A stretch of DNA of 64,000 nt, from positions 2,356,001-2,420,000 of the forward strand of contig NZ_CP025430.1 in the NCBI RefSeq assembly GCF_002847445.1. Reading direction: 5' to 3'. The notes under the pieces were generated by a model. The model did not search any database. It saw only the letters and a program-made list of their open reading frames with translations, and was not told where the DNA came from. The stretch comes from Paracoccus zhejiangensis. GTDB lineage: Bacteria > Pseudomonadota > Alphaproteobacteria > Rhodobacterales > Rhodobacteraceae. The stretch's first letter is position 1, and every line of letters begins with the position of its first letter. Positions 51,405 through 61,424 of the stretch are shown in pieces. The position numbers and the translations under genes are program-made.

Positions 51405-53507
51405 CTACTCTGCCGCCGTCGGCTCGACGCTGAAAACCGGCTCCATCGCCGCCATCTGCGCATCGCTCAGATGACACTTGATCCGATGCCCGCCCGGGAA
51501 CTCCTTCAGGGGCGGCATCTCGGTCTCGCAAAGCCCGCCCGGCACCTGCGACTTCCAGCGGCAGCGGGTCTGGAACGGGCAGCCCGGCGGCGGGTTCACC
51601 GCTGAGGGAATGTCGCCTTCCAGCACGATCTTGCGCTTCTTCACATGGGTATCGGCGATCGGCACCGCCGACAGCAGCGCCTCGGTATAGGGGTGGTAGG
51701 GCGGGGCAAAGACCTGGTCGGTCGTGCCGAGTTCGACCACATGGCCCAGATACATCACCATCACCCGGTCCGAGAGATAGCGGACGATGCTGAGGTCATG
51801 GCTGATGAACAGCAGCGTCGTGCCGTTCTCGCGCTGGATATCCATCAGAAGCTGCGTCACCGCCGCCTGAACCGAGACATCCAGCGCCGAAACCGGCTCG
51901 TCCGCCACCACGATCTTGGCGCCACCGGCAAAGGCGCGGGCAATGCCCACCCGCTGCTTCTGCCCACCCGACAATTGCCGCGGCATCCGCTCGGCGAAGG
52001 CGCGGGGCAGCTTCACCAGATCCAGAAGCTGCAGCATCCGGTCGCGCCGCTCGGCATCGGTCCTGCCCTCGCCAAAGATCTCCAGCGCGCGGATGATCTG
52101 CCGGCCCACGGTCATCGAGGGGTTCAGCGTGTCGAAGGGGTTCTGGAACACCATCTGCACCGAGGAGACCGTATCGGTAGCGCGCTTCTGGATCGGGGTA
52201 TTCTCGATCGACTGGTCGTAGAGCAGGATCTCTCCCGCCGTCGCGGTCTCAAGCCCCATCAGCACCTTGGCAAAGGTCGACTTGCCACAGCCGGATTCGC
52301 CCACGATGGCCAGCGTCTCGCCCTCGCGCGCGTCGAAGGACAGCGATTCATTGGCCTTGACCACCTGCGCATCGCCGCCGCCGAACATGCCGGCGCTGGT
52401 CTGATAGTATTTGCGCACATCGTCCATCTTCAGGACGACCTCGCCGATCTGGGTCTTCTCGACCGCCACCGCCGCCTTCACCGGCGCGTCCCAATCGATC
52501 TGCTCAAAGCGCAGGCAGCGGGTGTCATGCCGCGCCTCGCCCGGCACCGGCTGCATGTGGATATCCGCGACATTGCAGACGCCCTCGACGAAGTAGTCGC
52601 AGCGCGGGCCGAAATTGCAGCCCTGCGGGCGTTCATGCGGCAAGGGGAAGTTGCCCGGAATCGCCACCAGAGGCCGGCTGTTCTTGTTCGCGCCGGGCAG
52701 CGGGATCGAGCGGAACAGCGCCTGCGTATAGGGGTGACGCATATGGTCGAACACCTGTTCGACGCTGCCAGTCTCGACCGCTTCGCCCGAATACATCACG
52801 CAGATACGGTCGCAGGTTTCGAGGATCAGGCCAAGGTTATGGCTGATGAACAGCATCGAGGTGCCGTATTTCCGGCCCAGGTCCTTCACCAACTCGACGA
52901 TCCCGGCCTCGACCGTCACGTCAAGCGCGGTGGTCGGCTCGTCAAGGATCAACAGCGCCGGCTTCGACATCAGCGCCATGGCGATGACGATGCGCTGCTG
53001 CTGCCCGCCCGACAGCTGGTGCGGATAGCTGCGCAGGATGCGGTCGGGGTCGGGCAGGCGCACATCGGCGACCAGCTGCCGCGCCAGCTTCATCGCCTCG
53101 GCCTTGCTGGTCTTTTCATGCAGCATCGGCACTTCGGCCAGCTGGTCACCGATGCGCATGGCCGGGTTCAGGCTGGCCATCGGCTCCTGGTAGATCATGG
53201 CGATCTGGCTGCCGCGGATCTGGCGCAATTCCTCCTGCGTCATCTGGGTCATGTCGCGGCCTCGGAACTTGATCGATCCGCCGACGATCCGGCCATTGAC
53301 GCCCAGATCCTGCATCACCCCCAGCGCCACGGTGGACTTGCCGCAACCGGATTCCCCCACCAGCCCCACCGCCTCGCCGGGCATGACCGTGCAGGAAAAA
53401 TCCATCACCGCCGGAATTTCCCTGAGGCGGGTGAAGAAGCTGATGGAGAGCTTGTCGATCTCGAGGATCGGTTGATCGCTGCCCTGTTGGGTGGCTGTCT
53501 CGGTCAT
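51405..53507 (-). CDS. Dipeptide/oligopeptide-type ABC transporter, fused double ATPase
   Basis: A 700-residue protein carrying both ATPases (DppD- and DppF-like) in tandem. Each half has Walker A GESGCGKST, a signature (LSGGQQQRIVIAMAL in the first, LSGGQKQRVGIARAF in the second) and Walker B (LLILDEPTTALD, IVVADEPVSALD). Each also has the oligopeptide/dipeptide C-terminal extension with Cys-rich CNFGPRCDYFVEGVC and CPFQTRCRW, of the type that binds a 4Fe-4S cluster in related transporters. It is the last gene of the eight-gene operon. Confidence 0.95.
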   Translation of the reverse strand: MTETATQQGSDQPILEIDKLSISFFTRLREIPAVMDFSCTVMPGEAVGLVGESGCGKSTVALGVMQDLGVNGRIVGGSIKFRGRDMTQMTQEELRQIRGSQIAMIYQEPMASLNPAMRIGDQLAEVPMLHEKTSKAEAMKLARQLVADVRLPDPDRILRSYPHQLSGGQQQRIVIAMALMSKPALLILDEPTTALDVTVEAGIVELVKDLGRKYGTSMLFISHNLGLILETCDRICVMYSGEAVETGSVEQVFDHMRHPYTQALFRSIPLPGANKNSRPLVAIPGNFPLPHERPQGCNFGPRCDYFVEGVCNVADIHMQPVPGEARHDTRCLRFEQIDWDAPVKAAVAVEKTQIGEVVLKMDDVRKYYQTSAGMFGGGDAQVVKANESLSFDAREGETLAIVGESGCGKSTFAKVLMGLETATAGEILLYDQSIENTPIQKRATDTVSSVQMVFQNPFDTLNPSMTVGRQIIRALEIFGEGRTDAERRDRMLQLLDLVKLPRAFAERMPRQLSGGQKQRVGIARAFAGGAKIVVADEPVSALDVSVQAAVTQLLMDIQRENGTTLLFISHDLSIVRYLSDRVMVMYLGHVVELGTTDQVFAPPYHPYTEALLSAVPIADTHVKKRKIVLEGDIPSAVNPPPGCPFQTRCRWKSQVPGGLCETEMPPLKEFPGGHRIKCHLSDAQMAAMEPVFSVEPTAAE

Positions 53508-53511
53508 GGTC

Positions 53512-54672
53512 TCAATCCCTCAGACTTTCCTCGCGCAGCCCGTCGGCCAGCAGGTTCAGGCCCAATACCAGCGACATCAGCGCGATGGCCGGCGCCAGCG
53601 CGGCATGGGGATAGGCGGTCAGAAGCCGTCGCCCCTCGTTTATGGTCGAGCCCCAGTCCGGGCTCTCGGGCGAGACGCCGAGGCCGAAGAAGCCAAGCGT
53701 CCCCAGAAGGATCGTCGTATAGCCGATGCGCAGGCAGAAATCGACGATCAGCGGGCCGCGGGCATTGGGCAGGATCTCCCACAGCATGATATAGGCGCTG
53801 CTTTCCCCCCGGGTCTGGGCGGCGGCGACATAGTCGCGGTTGCGGATATCCATGGTAATCCCGCGCACGATGCGGAAGACCGTGGGCGCATTGACGAAGA
53901 CGACCGCGATGAACACGTTCAGAAGGTTCGGCGGCATCCGCCAGACGCCAAGCGGATCGGCATTGAACGCGAGCCCCAGATAGGCCCAGATCCCCAGCAC
54001 GCCCAGCACCGCCAGCCAGCCCCATTTCTTGCCGGGCTGGGTGACGAAGCGGGTCTGGATCATCAGCCCGATCAGAACCAGTGGAATGGCGAACAGCACG
54101 GCGGCCATGATGTTCGGAATGCCGGTGGCGCGGATCTCGGGCGTGACCAGCAGGAAGAACAGCAGGATCACCGGGAAGGCCAGCACCAGGTTGGCGAGGA
54201 AAGACAGAAGGTCATCCCACCAGCCGCCGATATAGCCCGCCGGCAGGCCGAGGCAGATGCCCACCGCATAGGCGATCAGCGCGGCTGCCGGGGCGATCTT
54301 CAGCACATCCCGCGCGCCCATGATCATCCGCGAGAAGACGTCGCGCGCCAGTGAATCGCCGCCGAGCAGGTAATAGGGATAGCCCCCCTCCTGCCCCGTC
54401 GGCGTGCCCGGCACGGCGTTCTTCATCCCCGACAACTGCGTCAAGGGATCATGCGTGGCGATCTGCGGCGCGAAGACGGCGACCAGCAGCCAGAACAGCA
54501 CCAGCGCGAAGCCGACCATGCCGATATTGGAATCAAACAGCTTGCCGTAAAGCCCCAGCCGCCGCTTGAAGGTGATCGACAGGGCAAAGACCAGTGCCAT
54601 ACCCAGCCAGACGGGCCACAGCACAGCCGCCATCCGCCCGATGATCGAGAACCAGCCGATTTCCTCCATCAC
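53512..54672 (-). CDS. ABC transporter permease, DppC/OppC type
   Basis: Inner-membrane permease of 386 aa with about seven hydrophobic segments. The binding-protein-dependent transport signature is in YVAAAQTRGESSAYIMLWEI (EAA-type loop), and HDPLTQLSGMKNAVPGT with LLGGDSLARDVFSRMIMG matches the DppC N-terminal region. It is longer than usual DppC (about 300) because of extra helices in the middle (ILLFFLLVTPEI, WLAVLGVLGIWAYLGLAF). It overlaps the DppB-like gene by 4 bases. Confidence 0.92.
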   Translation of the reverse strand: MMEEIGWFSIIGRMAAVLWPVWLGMALVFALSITFKRRLGLYGKLFDSNIGMVGFALVLFWLLVAVFAPQIATHDPLTQLSGMKNAVPGTPTGQEGGYPYYLLGGDSLARDVFSRMIMGARDVLKIAPAAALIAYAVGICLGLPAGYIGGWWDDLLSFLANLVLAFPVILLFFLLVTPEIRATGIPNIMAAVLFAIPLVLIGLMIQTRFVTQPGKKWGWLAVLGVLGIWAYLGLAFNADPLGVWRMPPNLLNVFIAVVFVNAPTVFRIVRGITMDIRNRDYVAAAQTRGESSAYIMLWEILPNARGPLIVDFCLRIGYTTILLGTLGFFGLGVSPESPDWGSTINEGRRLLTAYPHAALAPAIALMSLVLGLNLLADGLREESLRD

Positions 54673-55754
54673 GAGATCCTTATGCGGGGGTTCAGCCAGG
54701 CATAGCCGAGATCGCTGATCAGCTGGGTGATCAGCACCAGCACCACGGCAACGACCGAGCAGGCCAGCAAGAGTTCGATGTCATTGTTTCCCGCCGCCTC
54801 GACCAGCGTCCAGCCAAAGCCGGGATAGCTGAACAGCACCTCGACGATGACCACGCCGTTCAGGAGCCAGGGGAATTGCAGCATGATGACGGTGAAGGGC
54901 GCGATCAGCGCGTTCCGCAGCGCATGTTTCATCACCACCTGCCGGAAGGGCACACCCTTCAGCCGCGCAGTGCGAATATATTGCTGGGTCATCACCTCGG
55001 TCATCGAGGCGCGGGTCATCCGGGCGATATAGCCCATGCCATAAAGCGCCACGGTCATCACCGGCAGGGTGAAGTTCCAGAAATTCGCGTCATCCACGGC
55101 AGACCGGGCATTCCCTTGGAACAGCACCGGGGTCGAGATCAGCCCCCAGTCCTTCAGCAGGGGCGACAGTCCCACCTGCGAACTGGCCAGCGCCGCAACC
55201 AGCAGCACCCCCAGCACGTATTCCGGGGTAGATGTCGAGGCGATGGCGAAGGTCGACAGCGTCCGGTCGGTGCGCGAGCCCTCGCGCATCCCGGCGACGA
55301 CACCCAGCAGAAGGGCCGAGGGCACCATGACCACCATGACCCAGAACATCAGCTTGCCGGTCGCCGCCAGCCGGTCCGCGATGATTTCCGAAACGGGCGC
55401 CTTGAAGCGCGTGGACCAGCCCCATTCGCCCTGCAGGATGCCGCAATAGCTTGGGGCATTGGCCTTGTCCTCGGCCTGGTCGACACAGCGGCCGCGCGGA
55501 TTGCCGTTGCTGTCCTCGCCGGTCCAGCCGGGCACCACGCCCAGCCATTCGCCATAGCGGGTCAGCATCGGCCGGTCATAGCCATTGCCGGCCAGCCAAC
55601 TGGTCACCTCGGCATCCGACATCCGGGCGGAACCCTGCCCCTTGGCCAGCTTTTCCAGGTTGGGTTGCAGGTTGGTCAGGGCGAAGACCACGAAGGTCAA
55701 TACCAGCGCCGAGGCTATGATGGTCAGCAGTCGGCGGATCACGAAGCGCAGCAC
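54669..55754 (-). CDS. ABC transporter permease, DppB/OppB type
   Basis: Inner-membrane permease of 361 aa starting MLRFVIRRLLTIIASALVLTF, the standard DppB beginning. The EAA-type loop is in YIRTARLKGVPFRQVVMKHAL. A periplasmic insert between helices 1 and 2 (about residues 70-115) contains two Cys (GRCVDQAEDKANAPSYCG) that could form a disulfide, a feature not found in classical DppB. It pairs with the DppC-like permease. An intercistronic hairpin separates it from the binding-protein gene. Confidence 0.92.
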   Translation of the reverse strand: MLRFVIRRLLTIIASALVLTFVVFALTNLQPNLEKLAKGQGSARMSDAEVTSWLAGNGYDRPMLTRYGEWLGVVPGWTGEDSNGNPRGRCVDQAEDKANAPSYCGILQGEWGWSTRFKAPVSEIIADRLAATGKLMFWVMVVMVPSALLLGVVAGMREGSRTDRTLSTFAIASTSTPEYVLGVLLVAALASSQVGLSPLLKDWGLISTPVLFQGNARSAVDDANFWNFTLPVMTVALYGMGYIARMTRASMTEVMTQQYIRTARLKGVPFRQVVMKHALRNALIAPFTVIMLQFPWLLNGVVIVEVLFSYPGFGWTLVEAAGNNDIELLLACSVVAVVLVLITQLISDLGYAWLNPRIRIS

Positions 55755-55778
55755 GGCATATCCCTCCGAACAGGAAAG

Positions 55779-55802
55779 CGGCGGCCCCTTGCAGGGCCGC
55801 CG
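55779..55802 (-). repeat. Intercistronic hairpin between binding-protein and permease genes
   Basis: Perfect 9-bp stem CGGCGGCCC/GGGCCGCCG with a 6-base loop, placed between the substrate-binding protein stop and the DppB start. There is no T-tract. Such hairpins commonly protect the binding-protein mRNA from 3' decay and so raise its level above the permeases. Confidence 0.65.
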
Positions 55803-55811
55803 ATACAGGGC

Positions 55812-57458
55812 TTACTCGGGGGCGACCCAGTAATACTGGTAACGCACCTCGAAGGTCGGGTGGATCGCCGCGCCGCCGATATTGGGCTTGGCGTGGCGAT
55901 AGGTGTTGCGCCAGAAGGGCAGGATCACCACGCCATCATCGCGCATCATCTGCTCGGCCTGACCCATGATCGCCTTGCGCGCCTCGACATCGGGCGTCGC
56001 CATGGCCTGATCCAGAAGCGCGTCGAATTCCGGCTTGCGATAGGCGGATTCGTTCCAGGCGGCGCCGCTGTGATAGGCCAGCTTCATCACCTGCACGCCA
56101 AGCGGACGCATGTTCCACTCGGTCGCGCTGAAGGGGAATTTCAGCCAGTCGTTCCAATAGGTCGCGCCGGGCAGGATCTTGCGCTCGATGGTAAAGCCCG
56201 CCTCGCGCAGCTGCGCGGCGATGGCGTCGCAGGTTGCCGCCTGATAATCCTCGTCCAGCGACACCAGTTCGATCGCCGGGGCGCCTGCGGCGTCATAGGC
56301 CGCCTTGGCCGCCGCCGGATCAAGGGGCGCCGGGCCGATATCGGCATATTCGGGATGGATCGGGCAGACATGGTGGTTCGCGCCCGCCGTGCCCTGACCG
56401 TCATAGCCCAGTTCCAGCACCTTGTTATTGTCCACCGCCATCTGCACGGCCTTGCGGACCTCGGGATTGGTGAAGGGTTCCTGCTCCTGGTTGAAGCGCA
56501 CGGCCAGCGTGTTCGCCGTCAGCGCCTCGGACTTGACCCAGCCGATGCCGTCGAACAGATCGACGAAATCGCCGATGGTGTTATAGTCCAGATCGATCTC
56601 GCCGCCCTCGGCTGCGGCCAGCCAGGCCGCCGGATCGGTGCCCAGATCGACGAATTCGATCTGGTCCAGATAGGCGCCCTTGCCCTCGTTCCACCATTTG
56701 TGGTCCGGGTTCCGTTCGATCACCGCGCCGACGCCCGCCTCGTGGCTGACCGGGCGATAGGGGCCGGTGCCGATCGGCTCGGCCACCGGGTCGCTGCCGG
56801 TGAAGGACGGGTGGGTGACCGCCGCCGGGTAGTCGGCACAGCCGACGATGATGGTGATATCGGGCGCCGACAGCTTCAGCTTCAGCGTCATGTCATCGAC
56901 GACTTCGACCGCATCGGCGCGCATCTTGTTGGTCGCCGGGTCAACCATGGTCGAGAAGCGCGAGGCCATCGAGTTGCCCTCGACCGTGCCGTCGCACCAA
57001 CGCTCGATATTGTGCCGAATGTGATCGGCGACGAAGGCATCGCCGTTGTTCCAGGTCACGCCCGGGCGAACATGCAGCGTGTATTCGGTGGCATCCTCGT
57101 TCACGTCCCAGCTTTCCAGCAGCACCGGCAGGACCGAACCGTCGTTTTCATAGCTGGCAAGGTATTCAAGCCAGCCGCGGCAGACATTGGCGTGTTCAGA
57201 CCAGTCCCAGGTGCGGGGGTCCTTCTGCGCCTTGATATACATCTGCATCTTGATGCTGCCGCCGGTGACCGGATCGCCGGCCGGCTGCGCCTTGGCGGGC
57301 GCGGTCAGGCCGATCATCCCGTAGGCGGCGGTGGCGGTGACGCCAAGCGCGGTGGCGCGCGTCAGGAACTCGCGCCGGCTCAGCTGGCCGGCCTTCGCCT
57401 CTGCCGCGTACATCCACGCCTTGGGATGCAGGGACGGGAACTTGATGTCTTTGGGCAT
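55812..57458 (-). CDS. ABC transporter substrate-binding protein, Dpp/Opp (family 5), Tat-exported
   Basis: A 548-residue periplasmic binding protein. The long N-region [20 protein letters not shown] leads to a twin-Arg motif [13 protein letters not shown] and an AKAQ cleavage site, so it should be exported by Tat. The family-5 body shows [41 protein letters not shown] and [13 protein letters not shown]. Such proteins bind peptides, but in this family also opines, nickel or betaines, so the ligand is open. It is preceded by GGAGG. Confidence 0.93.
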   Translation of the reverse strand: MPKDIKFPSLHPKAWMYAAEAKAGQLSRREFLTRATALGVTATAAYGMIGLTAPAKAQPAGDPVTGGSIKMQMYIKAQKDPRTWDWSEHANVCRGWLEYLASYENDGSVLPVLLESWDVNEDATEYTLHVRPGVTWNNGDAFVADHIRHNIERWCDGTVEGNSMASRFSTMVDPATNKMRADAVEVVDDMTLKLKLSAPDITIIVGCADYPAAVTHPSFTGSDPVAEPIGTGPYRPVSHEAGVGAVIERNPDHKWWNEGKGAYLDQIEFVDLGTDPAAWLAAAEGGEIDLDYNTIGDFVDLFDGIGWVKSEALTANTLAVRFNQEQEPFTNPEVRKAVQMAVDNNKVLELGYDGQGTAGANHHVCPIHPEYADIGPAPLDPAAAKAAYDAAGAPAIELVSLDEDYQAATCDAIAAQLREAGFTIERKILPGATYWNDWLKFPFSATEWNMRPLGVQVMKLAYHSGAAWNESAYRKPEFDALLDQAMATPDVEARKAIMGQAEQMMRDDGVVILPFWRNTYRHAKPNIGGAAIHPTFEVRYQYYWVAPE

Positions 57459-57573
57459 GTCGTCTTGTCCTCCGGTTGATATGCTGGCGGCTTCGCGGCC
57501 GCGCTGTTGTTAGCCCTAGCGTAGCAGCAAGTTTTCTGGATGCGAGGCAAAAAACCGGCGCAACATTGGCGAT

Positions 57574-60120
57574 TTACGCCCGCATCCGGTCACCTGCCGG
57601 ATCGAAGGGCGGCTCGTGGGCGATGCGGGCGGAATAGCGCCGACCCAGAATCTCGACCTCGAATTCAGGCTCCTGCCCGGCCTCGGCCAGCGCCGCGGGC
57701 AGATAGCCCTGCGCCATCGAGGCCCCGACCCCATGGGCATAACCACCCGAGGTCACCCAGCCCGCCACCGACCAGTCGCCATCGGTCTGGATCTGCACCC
57801 GCGCGGTCTCGCGCCCCTCGGCGTCAAAGCGCGGCGCCCCGAAATCATGCGGCGGGGTGATCGCGCCCGAGGGCGCCGGGATGCGCGCCCAGATCGGCTC
57901 GTCGCCCAGCACATCGGCGGTCTCGGCCTCGACGATCAGCGACACCCGTTTGAGCTTCGGCCCCTCGGCCTTTTCCCGCGCCGCCGCGTCTCGACCAATG
58001 AAATCCTTGTCCAGCCTGACAAACCGCTCCATCCCGGCCTCGTAGGGGCCATAGATCGGGCGCAGTTCCGCGAACCATGTCGGAAAGTTCTTCTCGAGCC
58101 GCATGGACAACAGCGCCCGCATGCCGAAATCGACCAGCCCCAGATCCGCCCCGGCCTCGTGGATTGCCAGGTAGACCCGGCGCTGGAAGGCCGGGCGCAT
58201 CCAGATCTCGTAGCCCAGATCGCCGGTATAGGTGATGCGGTTCACCAGGCAGGGCGAGCCGGCAATGTCCATCTCGCGGAAATCCATGAAGCGGAAACCG
58301 GCATTGCTGACATCGGCATCGGTCAGGCGTTGCACCAGTTCGCGCGATTTCGGGCCGGCGATGGAAAGCCCCACGAGATCGGTGCCAAAGCGGTGCAGTC
58401 GCACCGAGCCGTCGCCCGGCAAATGGCTCTCGAACCAGCGCATGTGATACTTGCTGGCGGCGATGCTGCCCCAGATCAGGAAGCGCTCGGGCGCGGCGCG
58501 GGCAATGGTGAAATCGCCGATCAGCTTGCCCTCGGGGTTCAGCATCGGCGTCAGCACCAGCCGCCCCTGCTTCGGCATGTGATTGGTCATCAACCGGTCA
58601 AGGAAGGCCTCGGCCCCCGGCCCCGTCACCTCGTACTTGGCGAAGTTCGAGATCTCGGTGACGCCCACCCCCTCGCGCACCGCCCTGACCTCGGCACCGA
58701 CATGGGCGAAATCGTTCGAGCGGTGGAACATCGGCACGTCATGCGCCTCATCCGCCGAGGGCGCGAACCACAGGGGCGCCTCCAGCCCCCAGTTGTCGCC
58801 CATGACCGCATGCTTGTCGCGGGTCAGGATGTCATAGATCGGCGTGGTTTCCTGCGGCCGGGCGGCGGGCAGCTCCTCGTTCGGGAAACGGATCGAGAAG
58901 CGGCGCGAATAATTCTCGCGCACCTTGGCATTGGTATGGCGCAGCGTCGCCCATTCGCCGTAACGCGCCACGTCCATGGCAAAGACATCATGCCCCGGAT
59001 CGCCCGTGGTCATCCAGTTCGCCAGCACCAGCCCGACGCCGCCGCCTTGGCTGAAGCCCGCCATCACCGCGCAGGCCGACCAGAAATTCGTCAGCCCCGG
59101 CACCGGCCCGACCAGCGGGTTGCCGTCGGGCGCGAAGGTGAAGGGGCCGTTGATGACCGTCTTGATCCCGGCGCGCTCATAGGGCGGGAAATGCCGGAAG
59201 CCCACTTCCAGCGAAGGGGCGATGCGGTCCAGATCGGGTTCCAGCAGTTCATGACCGAAATCCCAGGGCGTCGTCACCGGCGACCAGGGCTTCGCCGCCT
59301 TCTCATAGGTGCCCAGCAGGATACCGTTGCGCTCTTGCCGGGTGTAGATCTCGCCCTTGAAGTCGATGACACCGACCAACTCGCGCCCGGTCCTAGCGTT
59401 GAATTCCATGACCTCGGGCATGTCCTCGGTCAGGAGATACATATGCTCCATCGCCAGCACCGGCAGTTCCAGCCCGACCATGCGCCCGATCTCGCGCGCC
59501 CAGAGACCGCCGGCATTCACCACATGCTCGGCCCGGATGGTGCCGTTCTGGGTGATGACATTCCAGGTCCCGTCGGCGTCCTGCGTCAGCTCCTTGACCG
59601 GGTTCCTCAACTCGATCTGCGCGCCAAGCGCGCGGGCCGCCTTGGCATAGGCATGGGTGGTGCCCGAGGGGTCCAGATGCCCCTCGACCGGATCCCACAA
59701 GGCGCCCACGAATTGCGTCTCGTCCATCAGCGGGAACATCGCCTTGGCCTCGCTGGGGGTGATCAGCTCGGTCTCCATCCCCAGCACCCGGCCGCGCGCA
59801 TGGGTCATGCGCAGCCAGTCCATGCGTTCCTCGCTGTCGGCCATCATCACGCCGCCGGTCAAATGCAGCCCGCAGGCCTGACCGGAAAGTTTTTCCAGCT
59901 CGTCATAAAGCCCGACCGTATAGGCTTGCAGCTTCGCCACGTTCGGATCGCCGTTCAGCGTATGAAACCCGCCTGCCGCGTGCCAGCTTGACCCCGAGGT
60001 CAGTTCCGAGCGCTCGATCAGCAGGCTGTCGGTCCAGCCCGCCTTGGCCAGATGGAACAGCACCGAACAGCCGACGACTCCGCCGCCGATCACCACCACA
60101 CGAACGTTCCTGTCACTCAT
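57574..60120 (-). CDS. Dimethylglycine/sarcosine dehydrogenase-like FAD and folate (GcvT) enzyme
   Basis: An 848-residue two-domain flavoenzyme. The N-terminal DAO half has VVVIGGGVVGCSVLFHLAKAG for FAD and GSSWHAAGG with His47, at the place where dimethylglycine dehydrogenase binds FAD covalently. The C-terminal half (from about residue 430) is a GcvT-like folate domain with VTEISNFAKYEVTGPGAEAFL, GPKSRELVQRL and YTGDLGYEIWM. Such enzymes oxidatively demethylate an N-methyl amine and pass the carbon to tetrahydrofolate. The exact amine is unknown. It overlaps the upstream oxidoreductase gene by 4 bases. Confidence 0.9.
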   Translation of the reverse strand: MSDRNVRVVVIGGGVVGCSVLFHLAKAGWTDSLLIERSELTSGSSWHAAGGFHTLNGDPNVAKLQAYTVGLYDELEKLSGQACGLHLTGGVMMADSEERMDWLRMTHARGRVLGMETELITPSEAKAMFPLMDETQFVGALWDPVEGHLDPSGTTHAYAKAARALGAQIELRNPVKELTQDADGTWNVITQNGTIRAEHVVNAGGLWAREIGRMVGLELPVLAMEHMYLLTEDMPEVMEFNARTGRELVGVIDFKGEIYTRQERNGILLGTYEKAAKPWSPVTTPWDFGHELLEPDLDRIAPSLEVGFRHFPPYERAGIKTVINGPFTFAPDGNPLVGPVPGLTNFWSACAVMAGFSQGGGVGLVLANWMTTGDPGHDVFAMDVARYGEWATLRHTNAKVRENYSRRFSIRFPNEELPAARPQETTPIYDILTRDKHAVMGDNWGLEAPLWFAPSADEAHDVPMFHRSNDFAHVGAEVRAVREGVGVTEISNFAKYEVTGPGAEAFLDRLMTNHMPKQGRLVLTPMLNPEGKLIGDFTIARAAPERFLIWGSIAASKYHMRWFESHLPGDGSVRLHRFGTDLVGLSIAGPKSRELVQRLTDADVSNAGFRFMDFREMDIAGSPCLVNRITYTGDLGYEIWMRPAFQRRVYLAIHEAGADLGLVDFGMRALLSMRLEKNFPTWFAELRPIYGPYEAGMERFVRLDKDFIGRDAAAREKAEGPKLKRVSLIVEAETADVLGDEPIWARIPAPSGAITPPHDFGAPRFDAEGRETARVQIQTDGDWSVAGWVTSGGYAHGVGASMAQGYLPAALAEAGQEPEFEVEILGRRYSARIAHEPPFDPAGDRMRA

Positions 60121-61424
60121 CCGATCACCGAGAAGCTGGAATTGGGGTTGACCTCGCGCTTGCGCGAATAGGTGCCAAGATCGATCACCCGATCGATCCG
60201 CGCGAGATGGAATTGCAGCGGGTCTGCATCATGGTCATGGCCCGCCTCGCAGGAGGTCACGATATGGGCCATGATCTTGCCCGCCACCGGGGCATTCTTG
60301 AACTGGTTCCCGCTGGTGCCGCAGGCCATGTAGAAGCCCGGCAGGTCCGAACGGTCATAGATCGGCAACCAGTCGTCGCTCACGTCATACAGGGCGACAA
60401 TGCCCTTGGCATGTCCGGGGATCGGCAATTCGGGAAAGCGCTGCGCCGTACGCATCACATTCACCGTCCACTGATCGGTGAAATCCTGCGTCAGACTGTC
60501 GGGATCATCCACCCATTCGCGCGGATCGCATTGCGGATCACCCGAGCCGATGCAGATGATGCCGGGACTGTCCGGGCGGGCGTAGGTCTCGGTATCGCCA
60601 TCGGAATAGATATAGCCATTCGTGCCGAAGTCGAAATTCCGCGGCCCGGGGATATAGGCCACCTCCTGCCGGTTCGCCCGGGTCGATATGTTCATGCCCC
60701 GCGTCACCCCTGCGAGTTCGTTCAGCTTGGATGACCACGGCCCACCGGCATTGATCACCACCGGCGCATCGATCTGCCGCCCGTCCGCCAGCGTGACGCC
60801 GGCCACCCGGCCGCCCTCCTGCCGGATCTCGGCCACGGCGGCGCGGAACAGGAAGCGCGCGCCTTGCGCCTCGGCCGCCTGCTTCAGGTTCTCGGCCGCC
60901 AGTTTCGGATCGTTGACGAAGCCGCCCTGCGGAAAGAACACCGCCCCCGCGATCTCGCCCCCGGTCGGCTCGCAGAAGCCATCCTCCTCGGGGCGTTTCG
61001 GCGGGTAATAGGCGCGCAGATCGACGCCGGGCAGGTAATCGGCGATGCGTTCGGTCGGCACCTCCTGATAGGGGCAGCCGATATGGTCCATCATCCGCAT
61101 GACATGGACCAGATCCTTGTTGGCCGGCCCTTTCACCACCAGGCAGCCGGTCTCGTTGTAACGGATCAACGGTACGCCCTCGGGCAGGTTCACATGCGCG
61201 GCCCAGTCCCGCCAGTAATGCCAGCCCTCATAGGCCAGCGCGCAGGAGGCCTCGACCGAGTAATAGGTGCGGATGATGGCGCTCGAGGAGGAGGTCGAAC
61301 CCGACCCCGCATCCGGCCCCTTGTCCAAGGACAGCGTGCGCCAGCCCAGCTTGGCGAGTTCGAAGGCGATGGCATTGCCGATGACCCCGGCACCGATGAT
61401 GATGGCGTCATACCGCTCAGACAT
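60117..61424 (-). CDS. FAD-dependent amine oxidoreductase, DadA/sarcosine oxidase beta-like
   Basis: A 435-residue DAO-family flavoprotein. The FAD-binding start is IIIGAGVIGNAIAFELAKLGW, followed by GSGSTSSSSAIIRTYYS; no covalent-attachment His is visible. GGIVALYDVSDD-like (GIVALYDVSDDWLPI) and FYMACGTSGNQFKNAPVAG close the FAD domain. It probably oxidises an N-methyl or cyclic amino acid. It lies between the PhnD-like gene (8-base overlap) and the dimethylglycine-dehydrogenase-like gene (4-base overlap), so the two oxidoreductases are made together. Confidence 0.9.
   Translation of the reverse strand: MSERYDAIIIGAGVIGNAIAFELAKLGWRTLSLDKGPDAGSGSTSSSSAIIRTYYSVEASCALAYEGWHYWRDWAAHVNLPEGVPLIRYNETGCLVVKGPANKDLVHVMRMMDHIGCPYQEVPTERIADYLPGVDLRAYYPPKRPEEDGFCEPTGGEIAGAVFFPQGGFVNDPKLAAENLKQAAEAQGARFLFRAAVAEIRQEGGRVAGVTLADGRQIDAPVVINAGGPWSSKLNELAGVTRGMNISTRANRQEVAYIPGPRNFDFGTNGYIYSDGDTETYARPDSPGIICIGSGDPQCDPREWVDDPDSLTQDFTDQWTVNVMRTAQRFPELPIPGHAKGIVALYDVSDDWLPIYDRSDLPGFYMACGTSGNQFKNAPVAGKIMAHIVTSCEAGHDHDADPLQFHLARIDRVIDLGTYSRKREVNPNSSFSVIG

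Noticed and set aside
54876..57479. An 867-codon plus-strand frame opposite the permease and binding-protein genes
   Set aside because: Antisense shadow spanning two real genes and their gap; Arg/His/Gly-rich with no domain.
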